This document shows, in pieces, positions 9,187-17,729 of a DNA stretch of 64,000 nucleotides. The notes beneath the pieces were generated by a model. It saw only the letters and a program-made list of their open reading frames with translations. It did no database searches and was not told where the DNA came from. The position numbers and the translations under genes were made by a program. This DNA comes from Haloferula luteola. GTDB taxonomy: Bacteria > Verrucomicrobiota > Verrucomicrobiia > Verrucomicrobiales > Akkermansiaceae. How positions within the stretch are numbered: position 1 is the stretch's first letter; each line of letters starts with the position of its first letter. The stretch lies in the NCBI RefSeq assembly GCF_014201715.1, contig NZ_JACHFD010000003.1:1-64000 (forward strand), read 5' to 3'.

Positions 9187-9609
9187 ATGATTCTCGTCCT
9201 TTGCACCGGAAACTCCTGCCGCTCGCACATGGCAGAAGGCATTCTCCAACGAGCCCTTGGCCCGCGAATTGAGGTCGCCTCAGCAGGCTCCAAGCCGGCG
9301 GGTTACGTCCATCCGCTGGCAGTGGAAGTGATGGCTGAGATCGGCATCGATCTCCATTCTCACCGCTCCAAGTCATGGGAGCAATTCTTCGACCGACCGG
9401 TGGAAACCGTCATCACTGTTTGCGGCAATGCCGACCAGATTTGCCCGACCTTTCCCGGCCAAGCGCATCGACTCCACTACCCCTTCGACGATCCCGCCCA
9501 CGCCACGGGAAGCGAGGAGGAACAGCGGGTCGTCTTTCGACGAGTCCGAGACGAAATCCTGAAGGTCTTCACCGCCTACGCCGATGGCCGCCTCGCCTCC
9601 CATGCGTAA
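9187..9609 (+). CDS. arsC: arsenate reductase, thioredoxin-linked (LMW phosphatase fold)
   Basis: The enzyme reduces As(V) to As(III), which Acr3 then exports. The 140-residue protein has the LMW-phosphatase P-loop CTGNSCRS at the N-terminus (nucleophile Cys6, Arg12). The two resolving cysteines are in [10 protein letters not shown] (Cys79 and Cys86), spaced as Cys82 and Cys89 are in S. aureus pI258 ArsC. The Asp of the DP loop is in FDDPAHATG. The thioredoxin-coupled class, not the glutaredoxin class, is therefore clear. It overlaps the start of acr3. Confidence 0.92.
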   Translation: MILVLCTGNSCRSHMAEGILQRALGPRIEVASAGSKPAGYVHPLAVEVMAEIGIDLHSHRSKSWEQFFDRPVETVITVCGNADQICPTFPGQAHRLHYPFDDPAHATGSEEEQRVVFRRVRDEILKVFTAYADGRLASHA

Positions 9610-10702
9610 AAAAGAACCATCGGTGGTTTCGCGACTGTCGTTTCTCGACCGCTACCTGACCGTTTGGATCTTCGCCGCGATGGTCCTCGGAGTCGTCCTG
9701 GGAAGGTATGTGATTCACGATCCTGAGGCATTTTTTGCCCCGATGATGTTCGGCACGACCCACGTGCCCTTGGCGATCGGACTGATCGTCATGATGTATC
9801 CTCCCTTGGCGAAAGTTCGCTACGAAGAACTCCCGCGAGTTTTCTCCAACCCTCGGCTTCTCGGGCTATCCCTCGTTCAGAATTGGATCATCGGACCGGT
9901 CCTCATGTGGATCCTCGCCGTCTTGCTGCTTCGGGACCAGCCGGAATACATGATCGGAGTGATCCTGGTTGGCCTCGCTCGCTGCATCGCCATGGTTCTG
10001 GTCTGGAATGACTTGGCAAAAGGCTCCGCCGAATATGCCGCAGGTTTGGTGGCACTCAACAGCATCGCTCAGGTCCTATTTTACAGCACCTACGCTTGGC
10101 TATTCATCACGGTGCTTCCCCCGTGGATCGGTCTGCAGGGAGCTGTGGTCGATATCTCCATGCGGGAAGTCTTCCTTTCGGTGCTCGTCTATCTGGGGAT
10201 CCCATTTCTTGCCGGCATGCTCTCTCGCTGGGGCCTGACCCGCCTCAAAGGATCCGCATGGTATGAGTCCCGATTCCTTCCGCGAATTGCCCCCCTGACG
10301 CTCGTTGCGCTGCTTTTCACCATCGTCCTGATGTTCACCACTCAGGGCCGAGAAATCGTCGCCCTGCCCCTTGATGGACTGCGCATCGCGATCCCCTTGC
10401 TCATTTATTTCGCCGTGATGTTCTTCGTCAGCTTCCTCATGGCCTCGCGGTGGGGTGCGGATTATCCGAGAACCGCCAGCATTGCCTTCACCTCGGCAGG
10501 CAACAACTTTGAGCTGGCCATCGCCGTCGCCATCGCTGTTTTTGGCGTCGACTCCAAAGTGGCATTCGCCGCGGTGATCGGGCCGCTCGTCGAAGTTCCA
10601 GCCCTCATTGCCCTCGTTCATGCTTCGAGCGCACTTCGACGACGGATCTTCCCAGGGAGACCTGAAACGGAGATCTCTCCCCTCTCAAGCCCAAAAGATT
10701 GA
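9602..10702 (+). CDS. acr3: arsenite efflux transporter, ACR3 type
   Basis: This inner-membrane protein of about ten spans pumps As(OH)3 out of the cell. The family's conserved Cys sits in [18 protein letters not shown] in the fourth span, and the second signature ([20 protein letters not shown]) is in the ninth. The start is either ATG 9602 (MRKKEPS, 366 residues) or ATG 9584; both overlap the end of arsC, which argues for translational coupling. It is the last gene of the ars operon. I see no clear terminator before rplI 86 bp later. Confidence 0.93.
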   Translation: MRKKEPSVVSRLSFLDRYLTVWIFAAMVLGVVLGRYVIHDPEAFFAPMMFGTTHVPLAIGLIVMMYPPLAKVRYEELPRVFSNPRLLGLSLVQNWIIGPVLMWILAVLLLRDQPEYMIGVILVGLARCIAMVLVWNDLAKGSAEYAAGLVALNSIAQVLFYSTYAWLFITVLPPWIGLQGAVVDISMREVFLSVLVYLGIPFLAGMLSRWGLTRLKGSAWYESRFLPRIAPLTLVALLFTIVLMFTTQGREIVALPLDGLRIAIPLLIYFAVMFFVSFLMASRWGADYPRTASIAFTSAGNNFELAIAVAIAVFGVDSKVAFAAVIGPLVEVPALIALVHASSALRRRIFPGRPETEISPLSSPKD

Positions 10703-10730
10703 GTTTTCTAAGGGGAATTCACCATTTTCC

Positions 10731-10759
10731 TTGACTGGAAATCCCCCTACAACTACCTC
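10731..10759 (+). promoter_or_regulatory. possible sigma70-type promoter of rplI
   Basis: TTGACT (10731-10736) and TACCTC (10754-10759) are 17 bp apart, and the rplI ATG is 29 bp downstream. The -35 box is good and the -10 box is poor. Confidence 0.3.
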
Positions 10760-10788
10760 CCCGCCCCCACGAACGACCATTAGACGTC

Positions 10789-11265
10789 ATGGCAAACGCA
10801 CAAGTGATTCTCCGCGAAAAGATCGAAGGACTCGGCGCCGAAGCCGATGTCGTCAAGGTCCGCGCCGGCTACGCGCGCAACTTCCTGGTTCCCCAAGGCA
10901 AAGCCTATGAGGCTTCCGAGGAAAACCTTAAGCACGTTGAAGACCTCAAGGCCGCCCGCGCCCAGCGCGAAGCCGAAGAGCTTCAAGCCGCTCAGGCACT
11001 GGCCACCAAGATTTCCAAGCTTCGTCCGAAGTTCACCCTTTCCACCGGTCAAGGTGGCAAGGCTTTCGGTTCGGTGACTTCGATCGACATCCACAAGGAG
11101 CTCGAAGCGGCCGGCATCGAACTGGACCGCCACGCCATCGAGCTCGAAAAGCCGATCAAGCGCTCCGGCAAAAACGAAGTGGTGGTTCGCGTGCACCCCG
11201 AGGTGACGACCACCCTCACGATCAACGTCGAGGCAGGCGAAGGTGCTGCCGAAGGCGACGAGTGA
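10789..11265 (+). CDS. rplI: 50S ribosomal protein bL9
   Basis: bL9 binds 23S rRNA at the base of the L1 stalk. The N-terminal domain has the family pattern VILREKIEGLG...VRAGYARNFLVPQGKA, and a long helix links it to the C-terminal domain. The 158-residue length is a little over the usual 149, through an acidic tail (GEGAAEGDE). It is not next to rpsF or rpsR here, which is unusual compared with many bacteria. A terminator follows within 20 bp, so it appears monocistronic. Confidence 0.95.
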   Translation: MANAQVILREKIEGLGAEADVVKVRAGYARNFLVPQGKAYEASEENLKHVEDLKAARAQREAEELQAAQALATKISKLRPKFTLSTGQGGKAFGSVTSIDIHKELEAAGIELDRHAIELEKPIKRSGKNEVVVRVHPEVTTTLTINVEAGEGAAEGDE

Positions 11266-11283
11266 TCGATTGATTTCTTCCCG

Positions 11284-11317
11284 ACGGGCGGATCCTTTCT
11301 GGGGTCCGCCCGTTTTG
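11284..11317 (+). terminator. intrinsic terminator of rplI
   Basis: ACGGGCGGA (11284-11292) pairs with TCCGCCCGT (11305-11313), and TTTT follows directly. It separates rplI from tgt. Confidence 0.85.
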
Positions 11318-11342
11318 ATGTCAGCCAGCAACCACCGCCCGC

Positions 11343-12464
11343 ATGTTCGAAGTTCTCCAACGCGATCCCTCCAGTAAGGCCCGCACCGGCCGTATGGCCT
11401 TGGCCCACGGCGTCGTGGAAACTCCGATCTTCATGCCGGTCGGAACGCAGGGCTCGGTCAAAACACTGCATCCCGACGAGCTGGAGTGGCTCGGAGCCCA
11501 GATCATTCTCGGCAACACCTATCACCTCTGGTTGCGCCCAGGCCACGATCTCATTCGCGAGATGGGAGGTCTCCACGGTTTTGCCGATTGGAAACGTCCC
11601 ATTCTGACGGACTCTGGAGGGTTCCAAGTTTGGTCGCTTTCCAAATTGCGCAAAATCACCGAAGAGGGCGTGCGTTTCCAGAACCATCTCGACGGATCCA
11701 AAATGTTGCTCACTCCCGAGCGCAGCATGGAGATCCAAGCCGCACTCGGCTCGGACATCGCGATGCTTTTCGACGAGTGCCCGCCATACCCCTGCGAGCG
11801 CCAGTATGCCGAGAACTCCCTCGCCCAGACCACCCGTTGGGCCCGCCGGTGCAAGGAATGGATCACTCAGCACGAACCCCGCTCGGGCGAGGGCCGACAA
11901 TGCCACTTCGGCATCGTCCAAGGTTCCGTGTGGGCGGAACTCCGCGAACGCTCGGCCCGAGAACTCGTCGACCTAGGATTTGACGGCTATGCCATCGGTG
12001 GCGTTTCGGTCGGGGAACCCGAAGAGGAAATGTTTCGCGCCATCGACCACAGTGTGCCGTTCCTACCCGAGGACAAACCCCGCTATGCCATGGGCCTCGG
12101 CACCCCCCCGCAAATTCTCGAAATGATTGGCCGTGGGGTGGATATGTTCGATTGCGTCATGCCCACGCGGGTCGCCCGCCACGGACAGGTGTTCACACTC
12201 GATGGACCGATTCACATCAAAAACCTCGAGTTCGAACGCGACCCGCGCCCACTTTGCGAATCCGCTCATCCCCACGTCGCAAGGTTCTCCCGCTCCTACA
12301 TCCGGCACCTTTTCCGGGCCGGGGAAATCCTCGCTTTGCGGTTGCTTTCCTTTCACAACCTGCATTTCCTCCTCGGCCTCACCGCCCAAGCCCGGGCGGC
12401 GATCGAGGCAGGAAACTTCCTTGAATTCAAAGATTCCTTCATCCGGCGTTACACCAAGGCATGA
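11343..12464 (+). CDS. tgt: tRNA-guanine transglycosylase
   Basis: It swaps guanine 34 for the queuosine precursor preQ1 in GUN-anticodon tRNAs. The 373-residue protein has the catalytic Asp in ILTDSGGFQVWSL (Asp90) and the nucleophile in MFDCVMPTR (Asp270), plus GGVSVGEP and the RHLFRAGE motif. The usual zinc site CxCxxC before RxYLRHL is not canonical: here it reads LCESAHPHVARFSRSYIRHL. Cys305 is kept, but the second Cys is Ser307 and the third is absent, with His309 and His311 nearby; the fourth ligand His338 is present. It overlaps yajC by 4 nt, heading the conserved tgt-yajC-secDF group. Confidence 0.93.
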   Translation: MFEVLQRDPSSKARTGRMALAHGVVETPIFMPVGTQGSVKTLHPDELEWLGAQIILGNTYHLWLRPGHDLIREMGGLHGFADWKRPILTDSGGFQVWSLSKLRKITEEGVRFQNHLDGSKMLLTPERSMEIQAALGSDIAMLFDECPPYPCERQYAENSLAQTTRWARRCKEWITQHEPRSGEGRQCHFGIVQGSVWAELRERSARELVDLGFDGYAIGGVSVGEPEEEMFRAIDHSVPFLPEDKPRYAMGLGTPPQILEMIGRGVDMFDCVMPTRVARHGQVFTLDGPIHIKNLEFERDPRPLCESAHPHVARFSRSYIRHLFRAGEILALRLLSFHNLHFLLGLTAQARAAIEAGNFLEFKDSFIRRYTKA

Positions 12465-12808
12465 TCACACTTCTCGCGCTTCAATTCCTCGCCCAGAACC
12501 CTGCTCCCAAAGGCTTGGGAAACCCTCTGGTCATGATGGTCCTGATGATCGTCATGTTCTACTTCCTGCTGATTCGTCCGCAGCAGAAGCAGCGCAAAGA
12601 TCTGCAGAAACGCATTGATGCCCTGAAGACCGGTGACCGCGTGATCACGACCGCCGGCATCCACGCTCTCGTTCACCACATCAAAGACAAGACCGTGACC
12701 CTCAAGATTGCCGAAGGGGTGCTGGTTGAGTTCGACAAGCAGGCCATTGCCTCCGTCCAGAAGAAGGACGCTCCCGCCGCTGATACCAAGGCGGTCGAAT
12801 CCAAATAA
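12461..12808 (+). CDS. yajC: Sec translocon accessory subunit YajC
   Basis: This small single-span inner-membrane protein associates with SecDF and YidC. Its 115 residues hold one membrane segment (VMMVLMIVMFYFLLIRPQQK) followed by the family's RPQQKQRKDLQKRI and the GDRVITTAGIHA strand. The start overlaps the tgt stop (ATGA), and secDF starts 18 bp downstream, the standard order. Confidence 0.93.
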   Translation: MITLLALQFLAQNPAPKGLGNPLVMMVLMIVMFYFLLIRPQQKQRKDLQKRIDALKTGDRVITTAGIHALVHHIKDKTVTLKIAEGVLVEFDKQAIASVQKKDAPAADTKAVESK

Positions 12809-12826
12809 TCCTTTCCCCATCCCACG

Positions 12827-15265
12827 ATGTCTCCCGTGCTCGGCGTCACTTTGATTTCCGACCCGTTGGCCCTTTTCCTTTCGGGCCTCGCGTTGTTGAT
12901 CCTCTTCATCTGGTACTTCGCGACCGATTCTGACCGCCGTAAGCGGAACGTCGGCACGGTTCTCACCCTCGGTGTCTGCGCGCTTTCCCTGCTCGCGCTC
13001 TGGCCGCCGAAGGATAGCCTCAAGGGCGGCATCGATATCGTTGGGGGGTCGGCATTCACCCTAAAGGTGAAGCCAAATGTGGATGAGACCACCGGCGAGC
13101 CCATCCCGCTTTCCCAACGCGACCTCGACGAAGCGGTTCGCGTCATCGAAAAGCGTTTGTCGGTCACGATTCCCAACTCCGAACCGTTGGTGGTCAGCAG
13201 CGGCACGGACTCGATCATCGTGCAGGTTCCCGGCATGGAACCGGAAGTGGCGGCCGAAGTCCGCGTGGCCCTTCAGAAGGTTGCCAAACTGGAACTTCGT
13301 GAGGTCAGCAACGAAAGTGCCATGGTCGCCAAGGCCGTTGCCGATGGCGACGAGGTGGTTCCCGGTTATGCCGCCTTCGAACACAAAGGTGAAGATCGCG
13401 ACGGAGAACCCTTCACGGAATATCTTCTGCTCAGCAAACGCACCGCCATCAGCGGCTCCGACGTGGCCGATGCGTGGCCACAGCAACAAGGCTCCGACTT
13501 TCAGGTCGGCATCAAGTTGACCTCTGAAGGTGGGAAGAAAATGGAAAATCTCACCGGCAGCATGAGCCCGGGTCGGGATCGCATTGCGGTCCTCCTCGAC
13601 GGTGAGGTCCTCACGGCGCCTGTGGTGCAGACCGTCCCGCTCGGGCAAAGCTTCGTCATCCAAGGACAGGACTCGTTCAAAGCTGCCGACAAGCTCGCCG
13701 GTCAATTGCTCAACCCCCTTCAGAACGCTCTCGAAATCTCCGAAGAACGCTCGGTCTCCCCGACTCTGGGCGCTGCCGTGGTGAAACAAGGGCTCACCGC
13801 TGGTGTCGCCGGCCTCGCCTTCACCGCCATCTTCCTGTTCATCTACTACCGCTCGGTGGGTCTGATCGCCGTCCTCGCTCTGATCGTGAACTCGATCATC
13901 ATTTTCGGCGCGATGGCCCTCTTCAACTTCACCTTCACCCTGCCGGGTATCGCAGGCATCGTCCTCACGATCGGCATGGCGGTTGACGCCAACGTGCTGA
14001 TTTACGAACGACTCCGTGAAGAAATTGAAGCAGGAAAGTCGCTGCATACCGCGATCGACACCGCCTACGCCAAGGCCTTCTCTGCGATTTTCGACTCCAA
14101 TATCACCTCGCTGATCACCGCCGTCATCCTCTTCTGGAAGGCCAGCGGCACAGTGTCAGGATTCGCCGTGACGCTGACCATCGGCCTCGTCGGTTCGATG
14201 TTCTCCGCCATCCTGGTCACTCGCGTGATCTTCCGCTGGCTGCTCGACTCAGGCCTGATGAAGAAGGTCACCCTGATGAACTTCTTCCGGAAATCCAACT
14301 TCGACTTCCTCGGCAAGCGTCGCTTTTCCCTCTCCCTATCGACCGTCTTGGTGCTGGGTTGCCTTGGCACCCTCGCCATGAAAAAGGAGGCCGCTCTCGG
14401 TGTCGACTTCACCGGCGGTAGCCTCATCAGCTTCCAGTTCCCTGAAGGCTTTGATAGCTTGCCGCACTCAGACGCCGACAACGCCCTCAAGGATCTCGAC
14501 CTTGCGGCCAATCCCGTGGTGCAAGAAGAGCGCGTCCCAGGTAGCGGTGAGTTGCTGACCATCCGCTGTGCCGCCGAGGATGCCGCCAAAGTCGAGGAAC
14601 AGATGCGCAAAGCGTTCCCTGATCCGCTCGCCACTCGCGTTCCGGTCGCCGAGGGTTCCGACGAGACGAAATACCTTGTCGAGGCAACCGTCGAATCCGT
14701 CTCTGCCACCGCAGGAAAGGCATTCCTTTTGAACTCAGGAGTTGCCCTCGGCATTGGCCTTCTCGCCATCTTTGTCTACATCGCTCTGCGTTTCGAATTC
14801 GCCTTCGCTCTCGGCGCCTTCCTCGCACTGATCCACGACGTGATCGCCGCAGTGGGGATCGTCATCCTGCTTGGCGGTGAACTCTCCCTGATCCACGTGG
14901 GCGCCATCCTCACGATCGCTGGTTATTCGATCAACGACACCATCATTGTCTTTGACCGCATCCGCGAATCTCTGCTCACCAGCACCGGGCGCATCAAGGA
15001 CCTCATGAACGAGGCTCTCAATGCCACCCTATCGCGGACGATGCTGACCTCCCTGACGACCATCTTTACCGTCGCCATTCTCGCCATCTTCGGCAGTTCC
15101 GGGCTGCGCGACTTCTCGGTGATGATCCTCATTGGTTTGGTCGTCGGCACCTATTCATCGATCTTCGTGGCCTCTCCCGTCGTGTTGATTGCGGCTCGCA
15201 AGAAGAACCTCCGCGAGCAGGTCATCGAATCGAGCATGATCGAAAAAGGTCAGGCCGAAGCCTGA
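12827..15265 (+). CDS. secDF: protein translocase subunits SecD and SecF, fused
   Basis: This 812-residue inner-membrane protein uses the proton gradient to pull secreted chains out of SecYEG. The SecD half starts with a short membrane segment, then GGIDIVGGSAFTLKV, a large periplasmic domain, and a membrane block with the GMAVDANVLIYERLREE motif. The SecF half begins near residue 500 with GVDFTGGSLISFQF and ends with the second six-span block carrying GYSINDTIIVFDRIRE. Fused SecDF is common in Verrucomicrobiota. A terminator follows at 15291, and the gene's end overlaps the convergent NnrS gene by 16 bp. Confidence 0.96.
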   Translation: MSPVLGVTLISDPLALFLSGLALLILFIWYFATDSDRRKRNVGTVLTLGVCALSLLALWPPKDSLKGGIDIVGGSAFTLKVKPNVDETTGEPIPLSQRDLDEAVRVIEKRLSVTIPNSEPLVVSSGTDSIIVQVPGMEPEVAAEVRVALQKVAKLELREVSNESAMVAKAVADGDEVVPGYAAFEHKGEDRDGEPFTEYLLLSKRTAISGSDVADAWPQQQGSDFQVGIKLTSEGGKKMENLTGSMSPGRDRIAVLLDGEVLTAPVVQTVPLGQSFVIQGQDSFKAADKLAGQLLNPLQNALEISEERSVSPTLGAAVVKQGLTAGVAGLAFTAIFLFIYYRSVGLIAVLALIVNSIIIFGAMALFNFTFTLPGIAGIVLTIGMAVDANVLIYERLREEIEAGKSLHTAIDTAYAKAFSAIFDSNITSLITAVILFWKASGTVSGFAVTLTIGLVGSMFSAILVTRVIFRWLLDSGLMKKVTLMNFFRKSNFDFLGKRRFSLSLSTVLVLGCLGTLAMKKEAALGVDFTGGSLISFQFPEGFDSLPHSDADNALKDLDLAANPVVQEERVPGSGELLTIRCAAEDAAKVEEQMRKAFPDPLATRVPVAEGSDETKYLVEATVESVSATAGKAFLLNSGVALGIGLLAIFVYIALRFEFAFALGAFLALIHDVIAAVGIVILLGGELSLIHVGAILTIAGYSINDTIIVFDRIRESLLTSTGRIKDLMNEALNATLSRTMLTSLTTIFTVAILAIFGSSGLRDFSVMILIGLVVGTYSSIFVASPVVLIAARKKNLREQVIESSMIEKGQAEA

Positions 15266-16476
15266 TCTCGATCTCGTTTTCTTTCTCCGCGGCTCAAGGG
15301 ACGGTGCTTCCTTGAGCCGTTTTTATGGGCCGTTACGAGCGCACTCCGAAGTCGCCAAGACCAGAAAACGAGCGTCCCACTCCACACCAACGCGGCATAG
15401 TTGAAATGCGAGATGCGGATTTTGGGGACGAACTCGGGAGTCCATCGAGTCGCAGCCGTGAAGAGCAGTAGCCCCCAGACGACCTTGAGCCCTTTCATTG
15501 GCCTCCCATCAGAGTCGGTTCCCCTCGCCTGCCCCAAGACGACCCGGGTCGCAACGCTCAAGACCGCCCCTCCTGCAGCCCCGATGAACATGGCGTGCAA
15601 CAGACCGATTCGAAGCGGGGGCAAGGCGGTAGCCGCCAGCCAACCCACGGCCGCTGCAGCCGGCACCCAGCGCAGCGCGAACTCTCCGGCGTCGCCACTC
15701 TTCCTCCAACCCGTTTCCGCAAGCGCGAAGGCAAACGCGAGGGTGACCGCGACCACGCGCAATACCATCCCCAGTCGACCGCTCCCCATGGCTTCCAGAG
15801 CGATGCTGAAAATCAAGATCCCCCCAGCCAGCCAACAGGGGATGCCCGTCCGCAACCAAGAACGGACATTCCCCTGCGCCTGCACGTGGACAGAAGTCTG
15901 ACCCCAAAAACGCGAGAGCCCTAGAGGAATCAAGCCCATCAAGGGCAACCACAGAAATCCCTGGAACAACATCAGCCGCCAAAACGTTCTCCAGGTCGGG
16001 TCCAAAGGACAGCGAACATCCAGGGCGAGAGCGAACTCCGCCATCGCCGCTCCGCCCCATCCTGCCGCTACCAAAAACAGCCCAGGCGGCGGGAGCTTCG
16101 ATCTGCCAACGATCCCCCTCACCACCAGGCTGACGGTCAGCCCGATCAACCAGAAGCCTCCAACGCCGTCCGCTACGGAGATTTGTTGAAACCACCACAG
16201 TCCCGCCATCACACTGATGAGGCTGATAAACAGCAGGCATTCGAAGCAGCTCCACGGGAACGCACCGGTCATTCTCGGACCGGCCGTCCCCATGAAACCT
16301 GCAATGAAACATCCTCCAAAGCCGAGAACCATGAATCGCGCGTGTGCCTCCATGGGCCAGCCATCGATCCAGCCGCAGAAATGCAGGGGCCACAGCGCGA
16401 CCCCCAGAACCGAGAGTACAATGCCGAGAGGAAAAAACACTCGGTGAGGCTCTCGGGCGATCGGTTCGATCTTCAC
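15250..16476 (-). CDS. nnrS: NnrS-family membrane protein
   Basis: NnrS proteins are heme- and copper-containing multi-span membrane proteins linked to nitric oxide stress and denitrification; their exact reaction is not settled. The 408-residue protein has about 12 hydrophobic spans. It shows the family pattern near the start (MEAHARFMVLGFGGCFIAGFM...TAGPRMTGA), with candidate metal or heme ligands His and Cys, and GLLHAMFIGAAGG later. It is the third gene of an operon with two radical SAM genes, 20 bp after the second. Its charged tail (about 20 residues) is encoded antisense to the secDF terminator, and the two genes overlap by 16 bp. Confidence 0.85.
   Translation of the reverse strand: MKIEPIAREPHRVFFPLGIVLSVLGVALWPLHFCGWIDGWPMEAHARFMVLGFGGCFIAGFMGTAGPRMTGAFPWSCFECLLFISLISVMAGLWWFQQISVADGVGGFWLIGLTVSLVVRGIVGRSKLPPPGLFLVAAGWGGAAMAEFALALDVRCPLDPTWRTFWRLMLFQGFLWLPLMGLIPLGLSRFWGQTSVHVQAQGNVRSWLRTGIPCWLAGGILIFSIALEAMGSGRLGMVLRVVAVTLAFAFALAETGWRKSGDAGEFALRWVPAAAAVGWLAATALPPLRIGLLHAMFIGAAGGAVLSVATRVVLGQARGTDSDGRPMKGLKVVWGLLLFTAATRWTPEFVPKIRISHFNYAALVWSGTLVFWSWRLRSALVTAHKNGSRKHRPLSRGERKRDRDQASA
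15291..15325 (+). terminator. secDF terminator lying inside the nnrS coding end
   Basis: GGCTCAAGG (15291-15299) pairs with CCTTGAGCC (15310-15318), followed by GTTTTTATG on the plus strand. These bases also encode the Arg/Lys-rich C-terminal tail of the NnrS protein on the other strand. Confidence 0.85.
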
Positions 16477-16496
16477 GGTCTCCCCTTTCCCTGCAC

Positions 16497-17729
16497 CTAG
16501 CCCTTCTCAGACGAAAGCGCCTCGGTCAGCTGGGGAGCAATCTCTTCGTCGCTGAGATAACAGCCGGGATCCGACCCGAAATAGTCGACATTTGCAAATG
16601 CCGCCCGGGTCCGGAATCCACCCCCGCAGCGGTCGAACCAACGGCAGCCTCCGCAGCGACCATGCATGCGCACTTTTCGCTCGGCTGAACTCAATGCTCC
16701 CAGGGAACGAATCTCTTCAAGCACTGCCGACGATGGCTCATACTGGCCGTCCCAAATGGAAGAAAACGGAGTCTTCTTCACATTGCCGAGGATCACGTCC
16801 TGCCAGAATTGATCCGGATGAACGTTTCCTTGCGTATCAATGTTCGCGATTCCCCGTCCTGAACTGTTCGCCCCTCCTCCATTCCACCCCAGAAGCTGTT
16901 CCGCTTGGGCGAGGTGCGGGTGATTCTCCCTCCGCATCCGGACCAGCAAATAGGCCCCATCCGCTGGCTGAGTCACCGTGAGAACCTCACGGGTTTGTCC
17001 TCTCTGATTCCAGTCTTCGACTTTCGCAATCAGGGTATCAATGGCTCGCCGTGATTCGACCGCATCCAGCAATTGCATCTTGCCGCCGCGGCCGGCCGGA
17101 ACGAGATGATAGAAGCACACTCGCTGAATTTCCTCTTGTTCGATGAAGTCGAGGATCGCGTCGATATTCTGAACATTGTGACGCGTTAAAGTCAGCCGCA
17201 GCCCGGTTTTCTGACCGACATCGTGGCAATTCCGAAACCCGCGAACCGCCGCTTCGAAGGCTCCCTTTTTGCCACGAAACTCATCATGCACGGCCCCAAT
17301 CCCGTCCAACGAAATTCCCACATAGGCCACCTGCGCCGCTTTTAAGGCCGCCGCCTTCTCGGGCGTGATCAGCGTGCCATTCGTGGAAATCGTCAGCTTA
17401 AGACCCGCATCCGAGGCCAGATTCACCAGGTCGAGAAAGCGGGGGTGAATGGTCGGTTCTCCCCCGGAAAGCAACAGTGAAGGGATCTTATAAGCCGCGA
17501 GATCTGCCACCACCGATTGCATTTGCTCCCATTCCAATTCACCAGGATAGCGAGCCGCCATCGAGTCGGAATAGCAGTGCACGCAGCGGAGATTGCAGGT
17601 GCGGGTGATGTTCCAGACCACGATCGGCTTGCGCTCGCGGGCAGCGCCCGGAGCTTGATGGCCATGGCCATAGCGAAGGTGATCGGCAGGCTGGGCCTGC
17701 CCGGTCCAAAGTCGGGTGAGGTTGATCAT
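16497..17729 (-). CDS. radical SAM/SPASM protein, NirJ/AhbC family
   Basis: Members act on the siroheme-derived tetrapyrrole 12,18-didecarboxysiroheme: NirJ in heme d1 synthesis, AhbC in the alternative heme b route. The start at 17729 (MINLTRLW) fits the family, although the frame is open further upstream. The radical SAM cluster motif is TCNLRCVHCYSDS. LLSGGEPTIHPRF and ISTNGTLIT follow, then the family-specific block with NSSGRGI and HPDQFW. The SPASM end reads GRCGGCRWFDRCGGG and DPGCYLSDEEI, as in NirJ/AhbC. It overlaps the preceding radical SAM gene by 4 nt. Which of the two roles applies cannot be told from sequence alone. Confidence 0.85.
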   Translation of the reverse strand: MINLTRLWTGQAQPADHLRYGHGHQAPGAARERKPIVVWNITRTCNLRCVHCYSDSMAARYPGELEWEQMQSVVADLAAYKIPSLLLSGGEPTIHPRFLDLVNLASDAGLKLTISTNGTLITPEKAAALKAAQVAYVGISLDGIGAVHDEFRGKKGAFEAAVRGFRNCHDVGQKTGLRLTLTRHNVQNIDAILDFIEQEEIQRVCFYHLVPAGRGGKMQLLDAVESRRAIDTLIAKVEDWNQRGQTREVLTVTQPADGAYLLVRMRRENHPHLAQAEQLLGWNGGGANSSGRGIANIDTQGNVHPDQFWQDVILGNVKKTPFSSIWDGQYEPSSAVLEEIRSLGALSSAERKVRMHGRCGGCRWFDRCGGGFRTRAAFANVDYFGSDPGCYLSDEEIAPQLTEALSSEKG

